From NCBI GenBank assembly GCA_910585255.1, contig CAJUEI010000149.1, positions 1 to 9,619 of the forward strand: a DNA stretch of 9,619 nt. Reading direction: 5' to 3'. The stretch comes from an uncultured Lachnospiraceae bacterium. Lineage in GTDB: Bacteria > Bacillota > Clostridia > Lachnospirales > Lachnospiraceae. Of this stretch, positions 1 to 6,143 are shown piece after piece; position 1 is the stretch's first letter, and each line of letters opens with the position of its first letter. The notes under the pieces are model-generated. The model did no database searches, had not been told where the DNA came from, and worked only from the letters and a program-made list of their open reading frames with translations. The translations under genes were made by a program, and so were the position numbers.

Positions 1-10
1 CGGACGGACC

Positions 11-56
11 GGGGTGCAATTCGCCCGTGCAGCGGGCTAAACGCACCCCTTTTTTT
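11..56 (+). terminator. Rho-independent terminator of an upstream transcript
   Basis: A GC-rich stem pairs GGGGTGC (11-17) with GCACCCC (43-49). It encloses a second hairpin, GCCCG (23-27) with CGGGC (33-37), and is followed by seven T residues (50-56). This is the classic layout of an intrinsic terminator on the plus strand. The gene it ends lies outside the window. Confidence 0.75.
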
Positions 57-78
57 GCCATTCGAGAATGGCAAAAAA
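51..78. terminator. Perfect palindrome with T and A tails, probable bidirectional terminator
   Basis: TTTTTTGCCATT (51-62) pairs exactly with AATGGCAAAAAA (67-78) around the loop CGAG, a 12-bp stem. The flanking T and A runs give a U-tailed hairpin on either strand. It shares its T-run with the terminator at 11-56, so the two hairpins overlap. It could serve as a backup terminator on the plus strand or stop transcription arriving from the right on the minus strand. Confidence 0.55.
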
Positions 79-202
79 TCCTAGGTATCTGACAGAAGTC
101 TAAGAGCTTCTAACTTCCTCCGAAGTCACAGTATGCCCCTAATGCACTCTGGCTGTATTGTTTCATAATTTATGTTTTGATTTTTTCTGTTTTTCTTTTA
201 GT
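79..202. other. Non-coding stretch with two small hairpins
   Basis: No credible gene is present. GAAG (95-98) can pair with CTTC (107-110), and ACTTC (113-117) pairs with GAAGT (122-126) around CTCC. The string GAAGTC occurs at 95-100, 122-127 and again inside the repeat at 219-224. These small structures may belong to the same degenerate mobile-element remnant as 203-290, but that is inference. A T-rich run fills 170-206. Confidence 0.3.
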
Positions 203-290
203 TTTTAACCTCATTAAGGAAGTCCCCCGCTTCTAAGCCGCCAAGGCGATAGCAGCATAGGATTATGAGGAAGTAGCGGAGTGGATTCTG
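203..290 (+). repeat. Structured repeat copy 1, resembling an IS200/IS605-type element end
   Basis: Positions 203-249 match 9565-9611 at 46 of 47 bases in the same orientation. The sequence can fold: GAAG (219-222) with CTTC (230-233), GCC (237-239) with GGC (245-247), and CCTCAT (209-214) with ATGAGG (265-270). An alternative pairs the CCGCTTC strand with GAAG-TA-GCGG near 269-279. A C-run followed by CTTCTAAGCCGC and closed by a G-rich strand resembles, from general knowledge, the imperfect palindromes at the ends of IS200/IS605-family elements and their non-autonomous derivatives. No transposase or TnpB gene is visible nearby, so this would be a solo end or remnant. After 249 this copy diverges from copy 2. 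Confidence 0.45.
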
Positions 291-483
291 AATTTTCTTT
301 GACTAATGAAACGGAAGGTTTTTCTTTTGGTTTTATTTTTTAGGGGATTTTATATTAGTGTGGATAAAATTAAGAAAATCTTCATAAATTTCCTCGTTGT
401 TTTTCATTTTTATCTTATATAGTAAAAATGCTGAAAAAGATTTTTTTCATTCTCCAATGTCCTGGAATTAGAGTATGAAGCTG
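291..483. other. AT-rich intergenic region upstream of the two-component operon
   Basis: I see no gene here. The stretch is AT-rich and presumably holds the promoter of the response regulator operon. TTGTTT at 397-402 and TATAGT at 418-423 look vaguely like promoter boxes, but their spacing is only 15 bases, so I do not call a promoter. Confidence 0.3.
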
Positions 484-641
484 GTTTGCAGATAGGGAGT
501 GTATCAGATAGGGAGGGGAATAGGGAGAATGAAAAAAGTTTTTTTAAGATGGAGAATGTAGAAAAGAAAGGAATGACGAATGAGAGAGAATCAGGTAGAA
601 TAGGGGGTGGGAATGAATTTATAGAAAAGAGGAAAACTGAG
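484..641 (+). other. Purine-rich leader of the response regulator gene
   Basis: This stretch is strongly biased to G and A on the plus strand, with many AGGGAG, GGAGAA and GAGAGA strings. It stays open in the response regulator frame back to an ATG at 486, but the residues it would add are hydrophilic and do not resemble a receiver domain. It therefore reads best as an untranslated leader with several Shine-Dalgarno-like strings, only the last of which is correctly placed before a start codon. Confidence 0.45.
628..632 (+). promoter_or_regulatory. Ribosome binding site that fixes the response regulator start
   Basis: AGAGG lies nine bases before the ATG at 642, where the receiver domain begins. 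It supports this start over the in-frame ATGs further upstream at 486, 549 and 573. Confidence 0.6.
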
Positions 642-1349
642 ATGTTAAATGTACTGGTATGTGATGATGATAGAGAAATTGTGGAGGCGATTGATATTTA
701 TTTGACGCAGGAGGGATATCAAGTATTTAAGGCTTATGACGGGATGGAGGCAGTTTCTGTACTTCGTAAGAATGAGATTCATCTTTTAGTGATTGATATT
801 ATGATGCCTAAGTTGGACGGGATTCATGCTACTTTAAAAATTCGGGAGGAGAGCAGTATACCGATTATTATTTTGTCTGCTAAGTCAGAAGATACGGATA
901 AGATATTGGGATTGAATATAGGGGCGGATGATTATTTGACAAAGCCTTTTAATCCGTTAGAGCTGGTAGCAAGGGTAAAATCGCAGCTGCGGCGTTATAC
1001 GAAGCTGGGAAGTATGAATTTGGATCAGGAGAGGAATGTCTATCGGAATGGGGGACTGTTAATTGATGATGAGAAAAAAGAAGTGACGGTAGATGGAGAA
1101 GAAGTGAAGCTGACCCCGATTGAATATCAAATTTTGCTGCTGCTTGTAAAAAATGCAGGACGGGTTTATTCGATTCGGCAGATTTACGAAGCGATTTGGA
1201 ATGAGGAAGCAATTGGAGTGGATAATACCGTAGCAGTACATATTCGGCATATTCGGGAAAAGATTGAGATTAATCCAAAGGAGCCACGTTATCTGAAAGT
1301 GGTCTGGGGGGTTGGATATAAAGTTGAGAAGGGAGAGAAGAGCAGATGA
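642..1349 (+). CDS. OmpR/VanR-family response regulator
   Basis: The protein is a cytoplasmic transcription factor of 235 residues, the usual size for the OmpR/PhoB family. The receiver domain (about 1-115) has the acidic cluster D8-D10, the phospho-acceptor D52 in the string VIDIMMPKLDG, the switch residue S79 and the conserved K101 in TKPF. The C-terminal winged-helix domain (about 140-235) carries LTPIEYQILLLL and ends in the typical WGVGYK. The start at 642 was chosen because the receiver fold begins there and AGAGG lies just upstream; a 52-residue extension from 486 is open but looks non-domain. The stop overlaps the kinase start by four bases (ATGA), indicating an operon with translational coupling. 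The kinase should phosphorylate D52. Target genes cannot be read from the sequence. Resemblance to VanR is at family level and does not imply vancomycin resistance. Confidence 0.93.
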   Translation: MLNVLVCDDDREIVEAIDIYLTQEGYQVFKAYDGMEAVSVLRKNEIHLLVIDIMMPKLDGIHATLKIREESSIPIIILSAKSEDTDKILGLNIGADDYLTKPFNPLELVARVKSQLRRYTKLGSMNLDQERNVYRNGGLLIDDEKKEVTVDGEEVKLTPIEYQILLLLVKNAGRVYSIRQIYEAIWNEEAIGVDNTVAVHIRHIREKIEINPKEPRYLKVVWGVGYKVEKGEKSR

Positions 1350-3868
1350 AAAGGTTGCAGGGTTTATTTGCGGCGAAGATGATTGCAATTTTAGTATTGA
1401 CAACATGTATTATTACGATTCCATTTTTGGGATATCAGACCTTATATAGTTTAAGTCAGTGTGAGGAAGTATATAAGTTTTCTGATTTATTTCAGTATTC
1501 TTATTCGGAAAGTGAAGAATTTTCAAGAGATGTGAATGTGAGGCTGATGCAGCTTGCCGATTATCTGAAATTAAAAGAAATTTTGGAGACAAACGGGAAA
1601 TTAGATTATAATAAAGTGGCAGCAAAGGTATATGGATCAAATGGAATAGAAGAATATACAGTAAGTGATTTGATTAAATATAATGTTGAAAATTATGGAT
1701 TTTATCCAGAAGAGGCAATTTTAGATTCTTTATTTGATACAGAAGATGCTAGGAAAGTATTTGACTCAAAAAGACGGTTGACTTATCCGATTGTTGTCTC
1801 AAAGGGAGGAAATGCCGTGGTAGGGGGGGAACCAAAACAGGTACCATTAGTGGCAGATTTTACAAAAGAAGAGAATCTGGTGTTTTCGGATTTGGATGAG
1901 GCATGCCGATATTATCAGGAAGTATGGGATCAGCAGATAAAGGATGGAAATTATATAGAAGGTGCGGAAGTGAATCTGCTTCCCGATGCAGCTTATTTTA
2001 TGACTTTTTATGTAGCATTTTATCAGCAGTATCAGTCTATCTTTGAACGGGAAGTTTTTTCGGAACAAGATTTGTTGTATTGGATTGCAGATGGAAATCA
2101 AGTGATGGCAACTAATATGCAGAATCATCTTCCAGAGAAGGATGATTCTAACAGGATGAAATATCCGTATCCGGTTATGGGAGAGATTTGTTATCAGACG
2201 GAAAATCATCTAATGGAAGCAACGATGCGGGCGGACAGAGGAATGATTGCAGAGCTGGAGGAACTATTTTTAGAAAAGAACAGAAAAAATATCAGTATCT
2301 ATATTGCGGTTCCTAGGGATCAAAGCGGATTTTTCAGTCAGCAGATGGAGCGGTTAGAACGTCAGTATCACAGTATTCCTCAATATATAGGAGTGATGAT
2401 CGTACTTGGAGTCTTGGCTGCTTTTAGTATTTATGCTTTGTTTTGTTTTGCAGGTCATAAGGCAGGATATGAGGGGATCTATTTAAATTGGTTTGATCGG
2501 TGGTATACAGAGATAGCAGCCGGAATTTGTATGACTGCAGGGCTGCTTTTGGCTATTTTAGTTTTTGAGTTTTTAGGAAATTTTTATTATAATTTGGATA
2601 TAGAAGATTTGGTTTTGTTTGTACTGTCGGCAGCAGCACTTTACTTGGTTTCTTTGATTAGTTTTTCTTCTCTTGCGAAACGAATCAAAGCAGGAACTTT
2701 GTGGAAAAATAGTATTACACATCGGACTTTAAATTATATGAAAAATAAAACAGAAAGAGCGGTGTATACCGCTATGCAGATTTGGGAAAGCCGGAGTATC
2801 AGTAAGAAAATTGCCATATTTTTTATCTGTATGCTGTTGGGAAACTTTGTGTTTCCGATTGCACTGTATTTCTTTTGTTCTGCATTGGATTATGGGGAGT
2901 TAGTGATCGCTCTGCCTTGTTTTTGTATTCTGTTTGCAATATTGGCAATGGATTTTAAGGTTTTACGCTGGCTGATACGGCAGAAGGCAGAACTGGTAGA
3001 GATTTATCAGGGAACGGAGCGAATCTCTTCTAGAGAATGGAATTATAAATTAGAAGAAAACTCTTTTCATGGAATACTGCAGCAGATGGCAGGAGCAGTA
3101 AACCGAGTAGGAGATGGATTAAATAGTGCAATTGAGCAAAGTGTCCGGGACGAGAGAATGAAAACAGATTTAATTACAAATGTTTCCCATGATATAAAGA
3201 CTCCTCTTACTTCTATTATTAATTATATCGATCTATTAAAGAGGGAGCAATTTGAAGATGAAAAGGTGTGTTCTTATTTGGAGATTTTAGATCAGAAATC
3301 GCAGCGGTTGAAAAATTTAATTGATGATTTAATCGAGGCATCTAAGCTGAGTTCAGAAACGGTGGTTCTCTCTATGGAAAAGATTGATTTGGTGGAATTA
3401 GTGAAACAGACAAACGGAGAGTTTGCAGAAAAATTTGCAGAAAAAAATCTGACGATTGTCTCTTCTCTGCCGGAAAAATCCATCTTTATTGAAGCAGACG
3501 GGAGGAGATTGTGGCGGGTACTTGAGAATCTTTATATCAATGTCTCAAAGTATGCAATGGAACATACAAGGGTGTATATCTCTGTATTAGAAAAGGCAGC
3601 AAGTGTAGAATTCACAATTAAAAATATCTCGGATAGTCCCTTAAATATCGATGCGTCAGAACTGACAGAGCGTTTTATTCGCGGGGATGTATCTAGAAGT
3701 ACAGAGGGAAGCGGACTGGGGCTTTCGATTGCAAAAAGCCTTACAGAATTGATGCATGGTAAATTTGAGATTTATCTGGATGGAGATTTATTCCGAGTAA
3801 CCCTTTTATTTGGAATAGTTGAAAAGGAAGAAGGCTCTGTATTGATACAGCAGACAGCCGGGATGTAG
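1346..3868 (+). CDS. Membrane sensor histidine kinase, partner of the response regulator
   Basis: This is a large sensor kinase of 840 residues, bigger than the 350-600 common in the family. A first membrane segment (about 9-31) is followed by roughly 310 extracytoplasmic residues that I cannot assign to a known sensor domain. Further hydrophobic segments lie near 348-370, 389-411, 421-445, 490-512 and 518-535. The cytoplasmic kinase core has the phospho-acceptor H615 in NVSHDIKTPLTS, an N-box around N728 and N732, and a G-rich ATP lid, GSGLGLSIAKSL, from 788. The usual DxGxG box is replaced by a KNISDSPLN-type string, which I recall from many Firmicute kinases of this group, so activity is probably retained. 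The gene overlaps the regulator by four bases and ends at a strong terminator. The signal is unknown. Confidence 0.92.
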   Translation: MKRLQGLFAAKMIAILVLTTCIITIPFLGYQTLYSLSQCEEVYKFSDLFQYSYSESEEFSRDVNVRLMQLADYLKLKEILETNGKLDYNKVAAKVYGSNGIEEYTVSDLIKYNVENYGFYPEEAILDSLFDTEDARKVFDSKRRLTYPIVVSKGGNAVVGGEPKQVPLVADFTKEENLVFSDLDEACRYYQEVWDQQIKDGNYIEGAEVNLLPDAAYFMTFYVAFYQQYQSIFEREVFSEQDLLYWIADGNQVMATNMQNHLPEKDDSNRMKYPYPVMGEICYQTENHLMEATMRADRGMIAELEELFLEKNRKNISIYIAVPRDQSGFFSQQMERLERQYHSIPQYIGVMIVLGVLAAFSIYALFCFAGHKAGYEGIYLNWFDRWYTEIAAGICMTAGLLLAILVFEFLGNFYYNLDIEDLVLFVLSAAALYLVSLISFSSLAKRIKAGTLWKNSITHRTLNYMKNKTERAVYTAMQIWESRSISKKIAIFFICMLLGNFVFPIALYFFCSALDYGELVIALPCFCILFAILAMDFKVLRWLIRQKAELVEIYQGTERISSREWNYKLEENSFHGILQQMAGAVNRVGDGLNSAIEQSVRDERMKTDLITNVSHDIKTPLTSIINYIDLLKREQFEDEKVCSYLEILDQKSQRLKNLIDDLIEASKLSSETVVLSMEKIDLVELVKQTNGEFAEKFAEKNLTIVSSLPEKSIFIEADGRRLWRVLENLYINVSKYAMEHTRVYISVLEKAASVEFTIKNISDSPLNIDASELTERFIRGDVSRSTEGSGLGLSIAKSLTELMHGKFEIYLDGDLFRVTLLFGIVEKEEGSVLIQQTAGM

Positions 3869-3899
3869 TTATAAAAATAGAATAAAAATTCAATAAAAG

Positions 3900-3950
3900 A
3901 AAAAAGGGATTTCTGCAAAAAAGATTTTTAGTGCAGGAATCCCTTTTTTT
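3900..3950. terminator. Bidirectional terminator between convergent genes
   Basis: GGGATT (3906-3911) pairs with AATCCC (3938-3943), and CTGCA (3913-3917) with TGCAG (3932-3936), with one G-T pair between them. An A-run before and a T-run after extend the stem and give a U-tail on both strands. It lies between the kinase stop (3868) and the stop of the minus-strand XRE gene (3974), so it can end both transcripts. Confidence 0.85.
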
Positions 3951-3973
3951 GGCTATCTTTTTATTGCTAGAGT

Positions 3974-4333
3974 TTATGATTCTTCCTGTTTCGGATTGGA
4001 ATCTAATTCAAGCAGTTTATGGATAGCTGCCTGATATTCTGGATGCTCTCGATAGCTTAAGAGCAGATTTCTTTCCCAAGCAGTCGGAATAACAGGAGTT
4101 TTTACTTGTGTACTATTCTCAATTGCTTCAGAAAGGTTGTTGATGTGATAAAGATTACATAAAAAGATAAAATTATCTGCACTTGGCTGTGTCTGACCGC
4201 TTTCCCAACCGTAAATCGTCTTTTTTGCAACAGGATGTTTGGATTGCTGAAATTGTTCTGCGACTTCTTTTACGGAGAGATGGTTTAATTTACGATAATA
4301 TTTTAATATGCGGGAAACCAGTTTAGTGTCCAT
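3974..4333 (-). CDS. Small XRE-family helix-turn-helix DNA-binding protein
   Basis: The product is about 119 residues. Its N-terminal half is a Cro/C1-type helix-turn-helix: LSVKEVAEQF forms the first helices and KTIYGWESGQTQPS the recognition helix and turn. The C-terminal tail (AWERNLLLSYREHPEYQAAIHKLL) is amphipathic and could mediate dimerisation. I chose the ATG at 4333 because AGAGG (minus strand, about 4343-4347) sits well before it; a GTG at 4342 overlaps that site and would add only three residues. The gene lies downstream of the recombinase on the same strand, separated by a 136-base gap, and may be co-transcribed with it or have its own promoter. Small regulators of this kind often accompany recombinases in mobile elements, but its targets are unknown. 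Confidence 0.85.
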   Translation of the reverse strand: MDTKLVSRILKYYRKLNHLSVKEVAEQFQQSKHPVAKKTIYGWESGQTQPSADNFIFLCNLYHINNLSEAIENSTQVKTPVIPTAWERNLLLSYREHPEYQAAIHKLLELDSNPKQEES

Positions 4334-4469
4334 ATTTTTCACCTCTTTAAAGATCTTATTATGTAAAAAATCAGCTTGTCAATATGAAAAAAAGGAAGAA
4401 AATATAGGAAGATACTTTTTGTAGCTTTAGGTTATACTTTTTTATATCAGGTGAAGTTTTTAAGATATC

Positions 4470-5048
4470 TTATAGCTCTAAATTTAAAAATACATTGTCT
4501 TTATCGTCTTGTTCAATTCCAAGATAGCGTTTTGTTACTTCAAAAGAGGAATGGTTATAGATAGAAACTAATAATGCCGGATTGGTTCCTGCAAGCCATG
4601 CGTGATATCCAAAGGTTTTTCTTAAGGAATGACAGCTGATATGTTCAGGAAGGTGCAGGGCATTGCAGGCATTTTTGATAATTCGGTACGCTTGTTCCCG
4701 GCATAGAGGAGTTTCTCTAAGATAACCAGTAAAGATAAATTGTTCTTGGCTGGGATGGGAAAGACTTTCAAAATAGAGACGCAGCCCGGATGTAGCGGAT
4801 TTATTTAAAGCAATTAGGCAGTGTTTTCCGGTTTTTTTTTCGGTTAATTCTAAATGTCTGCGGAAGTTCTTTAGTTTAAAATCATAGACATTTTTCCATT
4901 TTAGGATAAGGATATCACTAATTCTAAGTGCGGTATTTACTGCTGTGCAGATTAGGGCATAATTTCTTAGATTTGGTTTTTGGGTTAAGTAGTAGTTTTT
5001 TAGTTGATCTAAGTCTTCTAGATTTCTAATAGGTTGTGTTGTACTCAT
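4470..5048 (-). CDS. Short tyrosine recombinase / integrase
   Basis: This 192-residue site-specific recombinase cuts and rejoins DNA through a tyrosine. All expected catalytic positions are visible: R42 in ALRISDI, K72 or K75 in the beta-hairpin TEKKTGK, H140 and R143 in HSLRKTF, H166 in IYNHSS, and the nucleophile Y175 in KRYLGI. It is essentially the catalytic domain alone. The N-terminal core-binding (SAM-like) domain of phage and integron integrases is missing, or reduced to about 25 residues. This size resembles the FimB/FimE inversion recombinases, though that is a size comparison and not proof of function. The start is supported by AAGGAGG at 5060-5054, five bases upstream. Two large palindromes in opposite orientation lie just upstream, the nearer one about 150 bases away, and are candidate substrates. 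It appears intact. Confidence 0.88.
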   Translation of the reverse strand: MSTTQPIRNLEDLDQLKNYYLTQKPNLRNYALICTAVNTALRISDILILKWKNVYDFKLKNFRRHLELTEKKTGKHCLIALNKSATSGLRLYFESLSHPSQEQFIFTGYLRETPLCREQAYRIIKNACNALHLPEHISCHSLRKTFGYHAWLAGTNPALLVSIYNHSSFEVTKRYLGIEQDDKDNVFLNLEL

Positions 5049-5053
5049 ATAAT

Positions 5054-5060
5054 CCTCCTT
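5054..5060 (-). promoter_or_regulatory. Ribosome binding site of the tyrosine recombinase
   Basis: The minus strand reads AAGGAGG, a near-perfect match to the anti-Shine-Dalgarno sequence, five bases before the ATG at 5048. It fixes the start of the recombinase. Confidence 0.8.
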
Positions 5061-5119
5061 GATTAAAATGTAGTTTTTGATAAGAAGAAATCTTATTGCT
5101 TTAGTATTTTTTGAAGTTT

Positions 5120-5149
5120 ATTATATTAGGGTTTGCTTGAAAAGGGAAA
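5120..5149 (-). promoter_or_regulatory. Possible promoter of the tyrosine recombinase
   Basis: The minus strand has a perfect TATAAT at 5125-5120, about 72 bases before the recombinase start. The -35 region at the right spacing (TTTCCC or TTCCCT, 5149-5143) matches the consensus poorly. A small hairpin lies between this box and the start: ATAAGA (5080-5085) with TCTTAT (5091-5096). Confidence 0.35.
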
Positions 5150-5195
5150 TAGAAAAAGAAGAGGGATGGAATGAGGTGGGAGGTTTGGAGGGGAC

Positions 5196-5335
5196 GTATG
5201 CATCATAAGGGGATTCTCTGCTGGGGCCGTTTGCACTAAGGCTTCCTCGCAGCGGGCACATAAGATGCTAAAAGACAGCATCTAAGTGCCGGCGGGAAGC
5301 AATACCCCTGCAGAGATTCCCCTTATGATGCATAC
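5196..5335 (+). repeat. Large structured palindrome, copy 1 (T-GGGG orientation on plus)
   Basis: Outer arms 5196-5221 and 5310-5335 pair over 26 positions with one T-T mismatch. Inside, GGGG (5223-5226) pairs with CCCC (5305-5308), GCTTCC (5241-5246) with GGAAGC, and CAC (5257-5259) with GTG (5286-5288). An inner stem, AGATGCT (5263-5269) with AGCATCT (5277-5283), closes the loop AAAAGAC. The 88-base core (5222-5309) matches the reverse complement of 5809-5896 at 78 positions without gaps. The inner stem and the long outer arms differ in sequence but keep their pairing. The core is much richer in GC than its surroundings, as is typical of structured RNA or of hairpin DNA substrates. I do not recognise it as a named family. 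Confidence 0.8.
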
Positions 5336-5366
5336 TGTGTATTTCAGCCTGTAGATTTTGAATGTA

Positions 5367-5660
5367 GGTAGTTTCAGCCGAAACGTTGTTTTGCAGATTT
5401 TGACTTTAGGTAGTTTTAGTTGGAATGTTGTTTTGCAGATTTTGACTTTAGATAGTTTCAGTCGAAACGTTGTTTTGCAGATTTTGACTTTAGGTAGTTT
5501 TAGTCGGAACGTTGTTTTACAGATCTTGACTTTAGGTAGTTTCAGTCGGAACGTTATTTTGTAGATTTTTACTTTAAGCAAGTTTGTTTGAAATGTTATT
5601 TTACAGATTTTTACTTTAGGTAATTTTATCCCAAATATTATTTTGCGAATTCTTATTTTA
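5367..5660 (+). repeat. Seven tandem 42-bp repeats, each with a potential mini-hairpin
   Basis: Units start at 5367, 5409, 5451, 5493, 5535, 5577 and 5619, each exactly 42 bases. The first five are close copies and the last two are diverged. Decayed partial units flank the array at about 5342-5366 and 5661-5702. Unit positions 5-9 and 14-18 can pair around a four-base loop: GTTTC-AGCC-GAAAC in unit 1, GTTTC-AGTC-GAAAC in unit 3, GTTTT-AGTC-GGAAC in unit 4. The pair at positions 5 and 18 is G-C, G-T or A-T in different units, so pairing is largely kept. Because 42 is a multiple of three, both strands stay open, but no start with a ribosome binding site exists, so I do not call a protein. Confidence 0.85.
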
Positions 5661-5785
5661 GGCGATTTTTAGATAATTTCAACTAGAATATGGTTTTATA
5701 TATTTTTAGATATATGCTGGGGCGGAAAGTATTTGTTTAGGAAGAAAGTAAATGGTTATAAATGTTCTGGTTGGTGTAGACAGTT

Positions 5786-5919
5786 GGCAGGATAAAATCT
5801 TTCTTTGCAGGGGTATTGCTTCCCGCCGGCACTTAGGCACGGTCTTTTCGTGCCTTATGTGTCCGCTGCGAGGAAGCCTTAGTGCGAACGGCCCCAGCAA
5901 AGAAAGATTTTATCCTGCC
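5786..5919 (-). repeat. Large structured palindrome, copy 2 (T-GGGG orientation on minus)
   Basis: Arms 5786-5808 and 5897-5919 are perfectly complementary over 23 bases. With two G-T pairs (5784-5785 with 5920-5921) and a bulged base, pairing can extend out to about 5779-5925. The core 5809-5896 is the inverted counterpart of copy 1, with the same A-A/T-T mismatch beside GGGG/CCCC, the same asymmetric internal loops and the same seven-base loop. Its inner stem is AGGCACG (5835-5841) with CGTGCCT (5849-5855), where copy 1 has a different sequence that also pairs. A further change (G5829 with T5862, G-C in copy 1) keeps pairing only in plus-strand RNA. The arms share almost nothing with those of copy 1. 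Confidence 0.8.
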
Positions 5920-5951
5920 GGCGTCCGAAAAGCAATATCTTCTAAATGCCC

Positions 5952-5978
5952 ATATTTTCTAACAGATTCAGAAAATAT
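5952..5978. other. AT-rich hairpin downstream of palindrome copy 2
   Basis: ATATTTTCT (5952-5960) pairs perfectly with AGAAAATAT (5970-5978) around a nine-base loop. A competing partner for the right arm lies at 5929-5942 (12 of 14 pairs; the two mismatches become G-U pairs in minus-strand RNA). No clear T-run follows, so it is not called a terminator. Confidence 0.35.
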
Positions 5979-6061
5979 CGCTTAAGAATGTTTATATAAA
6001 AAGAAAAATGTAAAAAAGCCAAAATTATTAGAATGTAACAATAAGTTAATAAAAATAACTT

Positions 6062-6091
6062 TTAGAAACTATCTTCCTAATATGTTATCAT
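6062..6091 (+). promoter_or_regulatory. Probable promoter of the double-XRE regulator
   Basis: An extended -10 element, TGTTATCAT (6083-6091), lies about 52 bases before the start codon. TTAGAA (6062-6067) is a weak -35 box with an 18-base spacer. The extended TG compensates for the poor -35. It is the best promoter candidate between palindrome copy 2 and the gene. Confidence 0.45.
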
Positions 6092-6143
6092 GTATACTTT
6101 TTGAAACAAAACTAAGCATAAAGCTACAGAAGAGGGGTAAAAT

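Noticed and set aside
486..641. N-terminal extension of the response regulator
   Set aside because: The extra 52 residues are hydrophilic and unlike a receiver domain. The ATG at 642 has a well-placed ribosome binding site and begins exactly at the domain.
4358..4382. Minus-strand promoter with a perfect TTGACA before the small XRE gene
   Set aside because: The only good -10 match (CATAAT) sits after a spacer of 13 bases, and the hexamer at the normal 17-base spacing is poor.
5358..5564. A plus-strand open frame of 68 codons over the same tandem repeats
   Set aside because: It has no ribosome binding site, and openness on both strands is explained by the repeat period. Variation between units follows hairpin pairing better than codon sense.
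5282..5581. A minus-strand open frame of 99 codons with a repeating KVKICKTTFRLKLP-like motif
   Set aside because: It runs through the 42-bp tandem repeats, whose length is a multiple of three. Its start is TTG with no ribosome binding site, and its end falls inside palindrome copy 1.
5367..5660. CRISPR array
   Set aside because: The 42-bp units are directly adjacent without unique spacers, and no cas gene is in the window.
5706..5985. Short open frames on both strands across palindrome copy 2
   Set aside because: They read through the structured core and its complementary arms, have no proper ribosome binding sites, and their products resemble no protein I know.
5342..6143. Type III toxin-antitoxin locus (repeat RNA followed by a toxin gene)
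   Set aside because: Tandem repeats of about this length suggested ToxI-like RNA, but the next gene is a double-XRE regulator instead of a ToxN-type nuclease, and a 480-base gap separates them.
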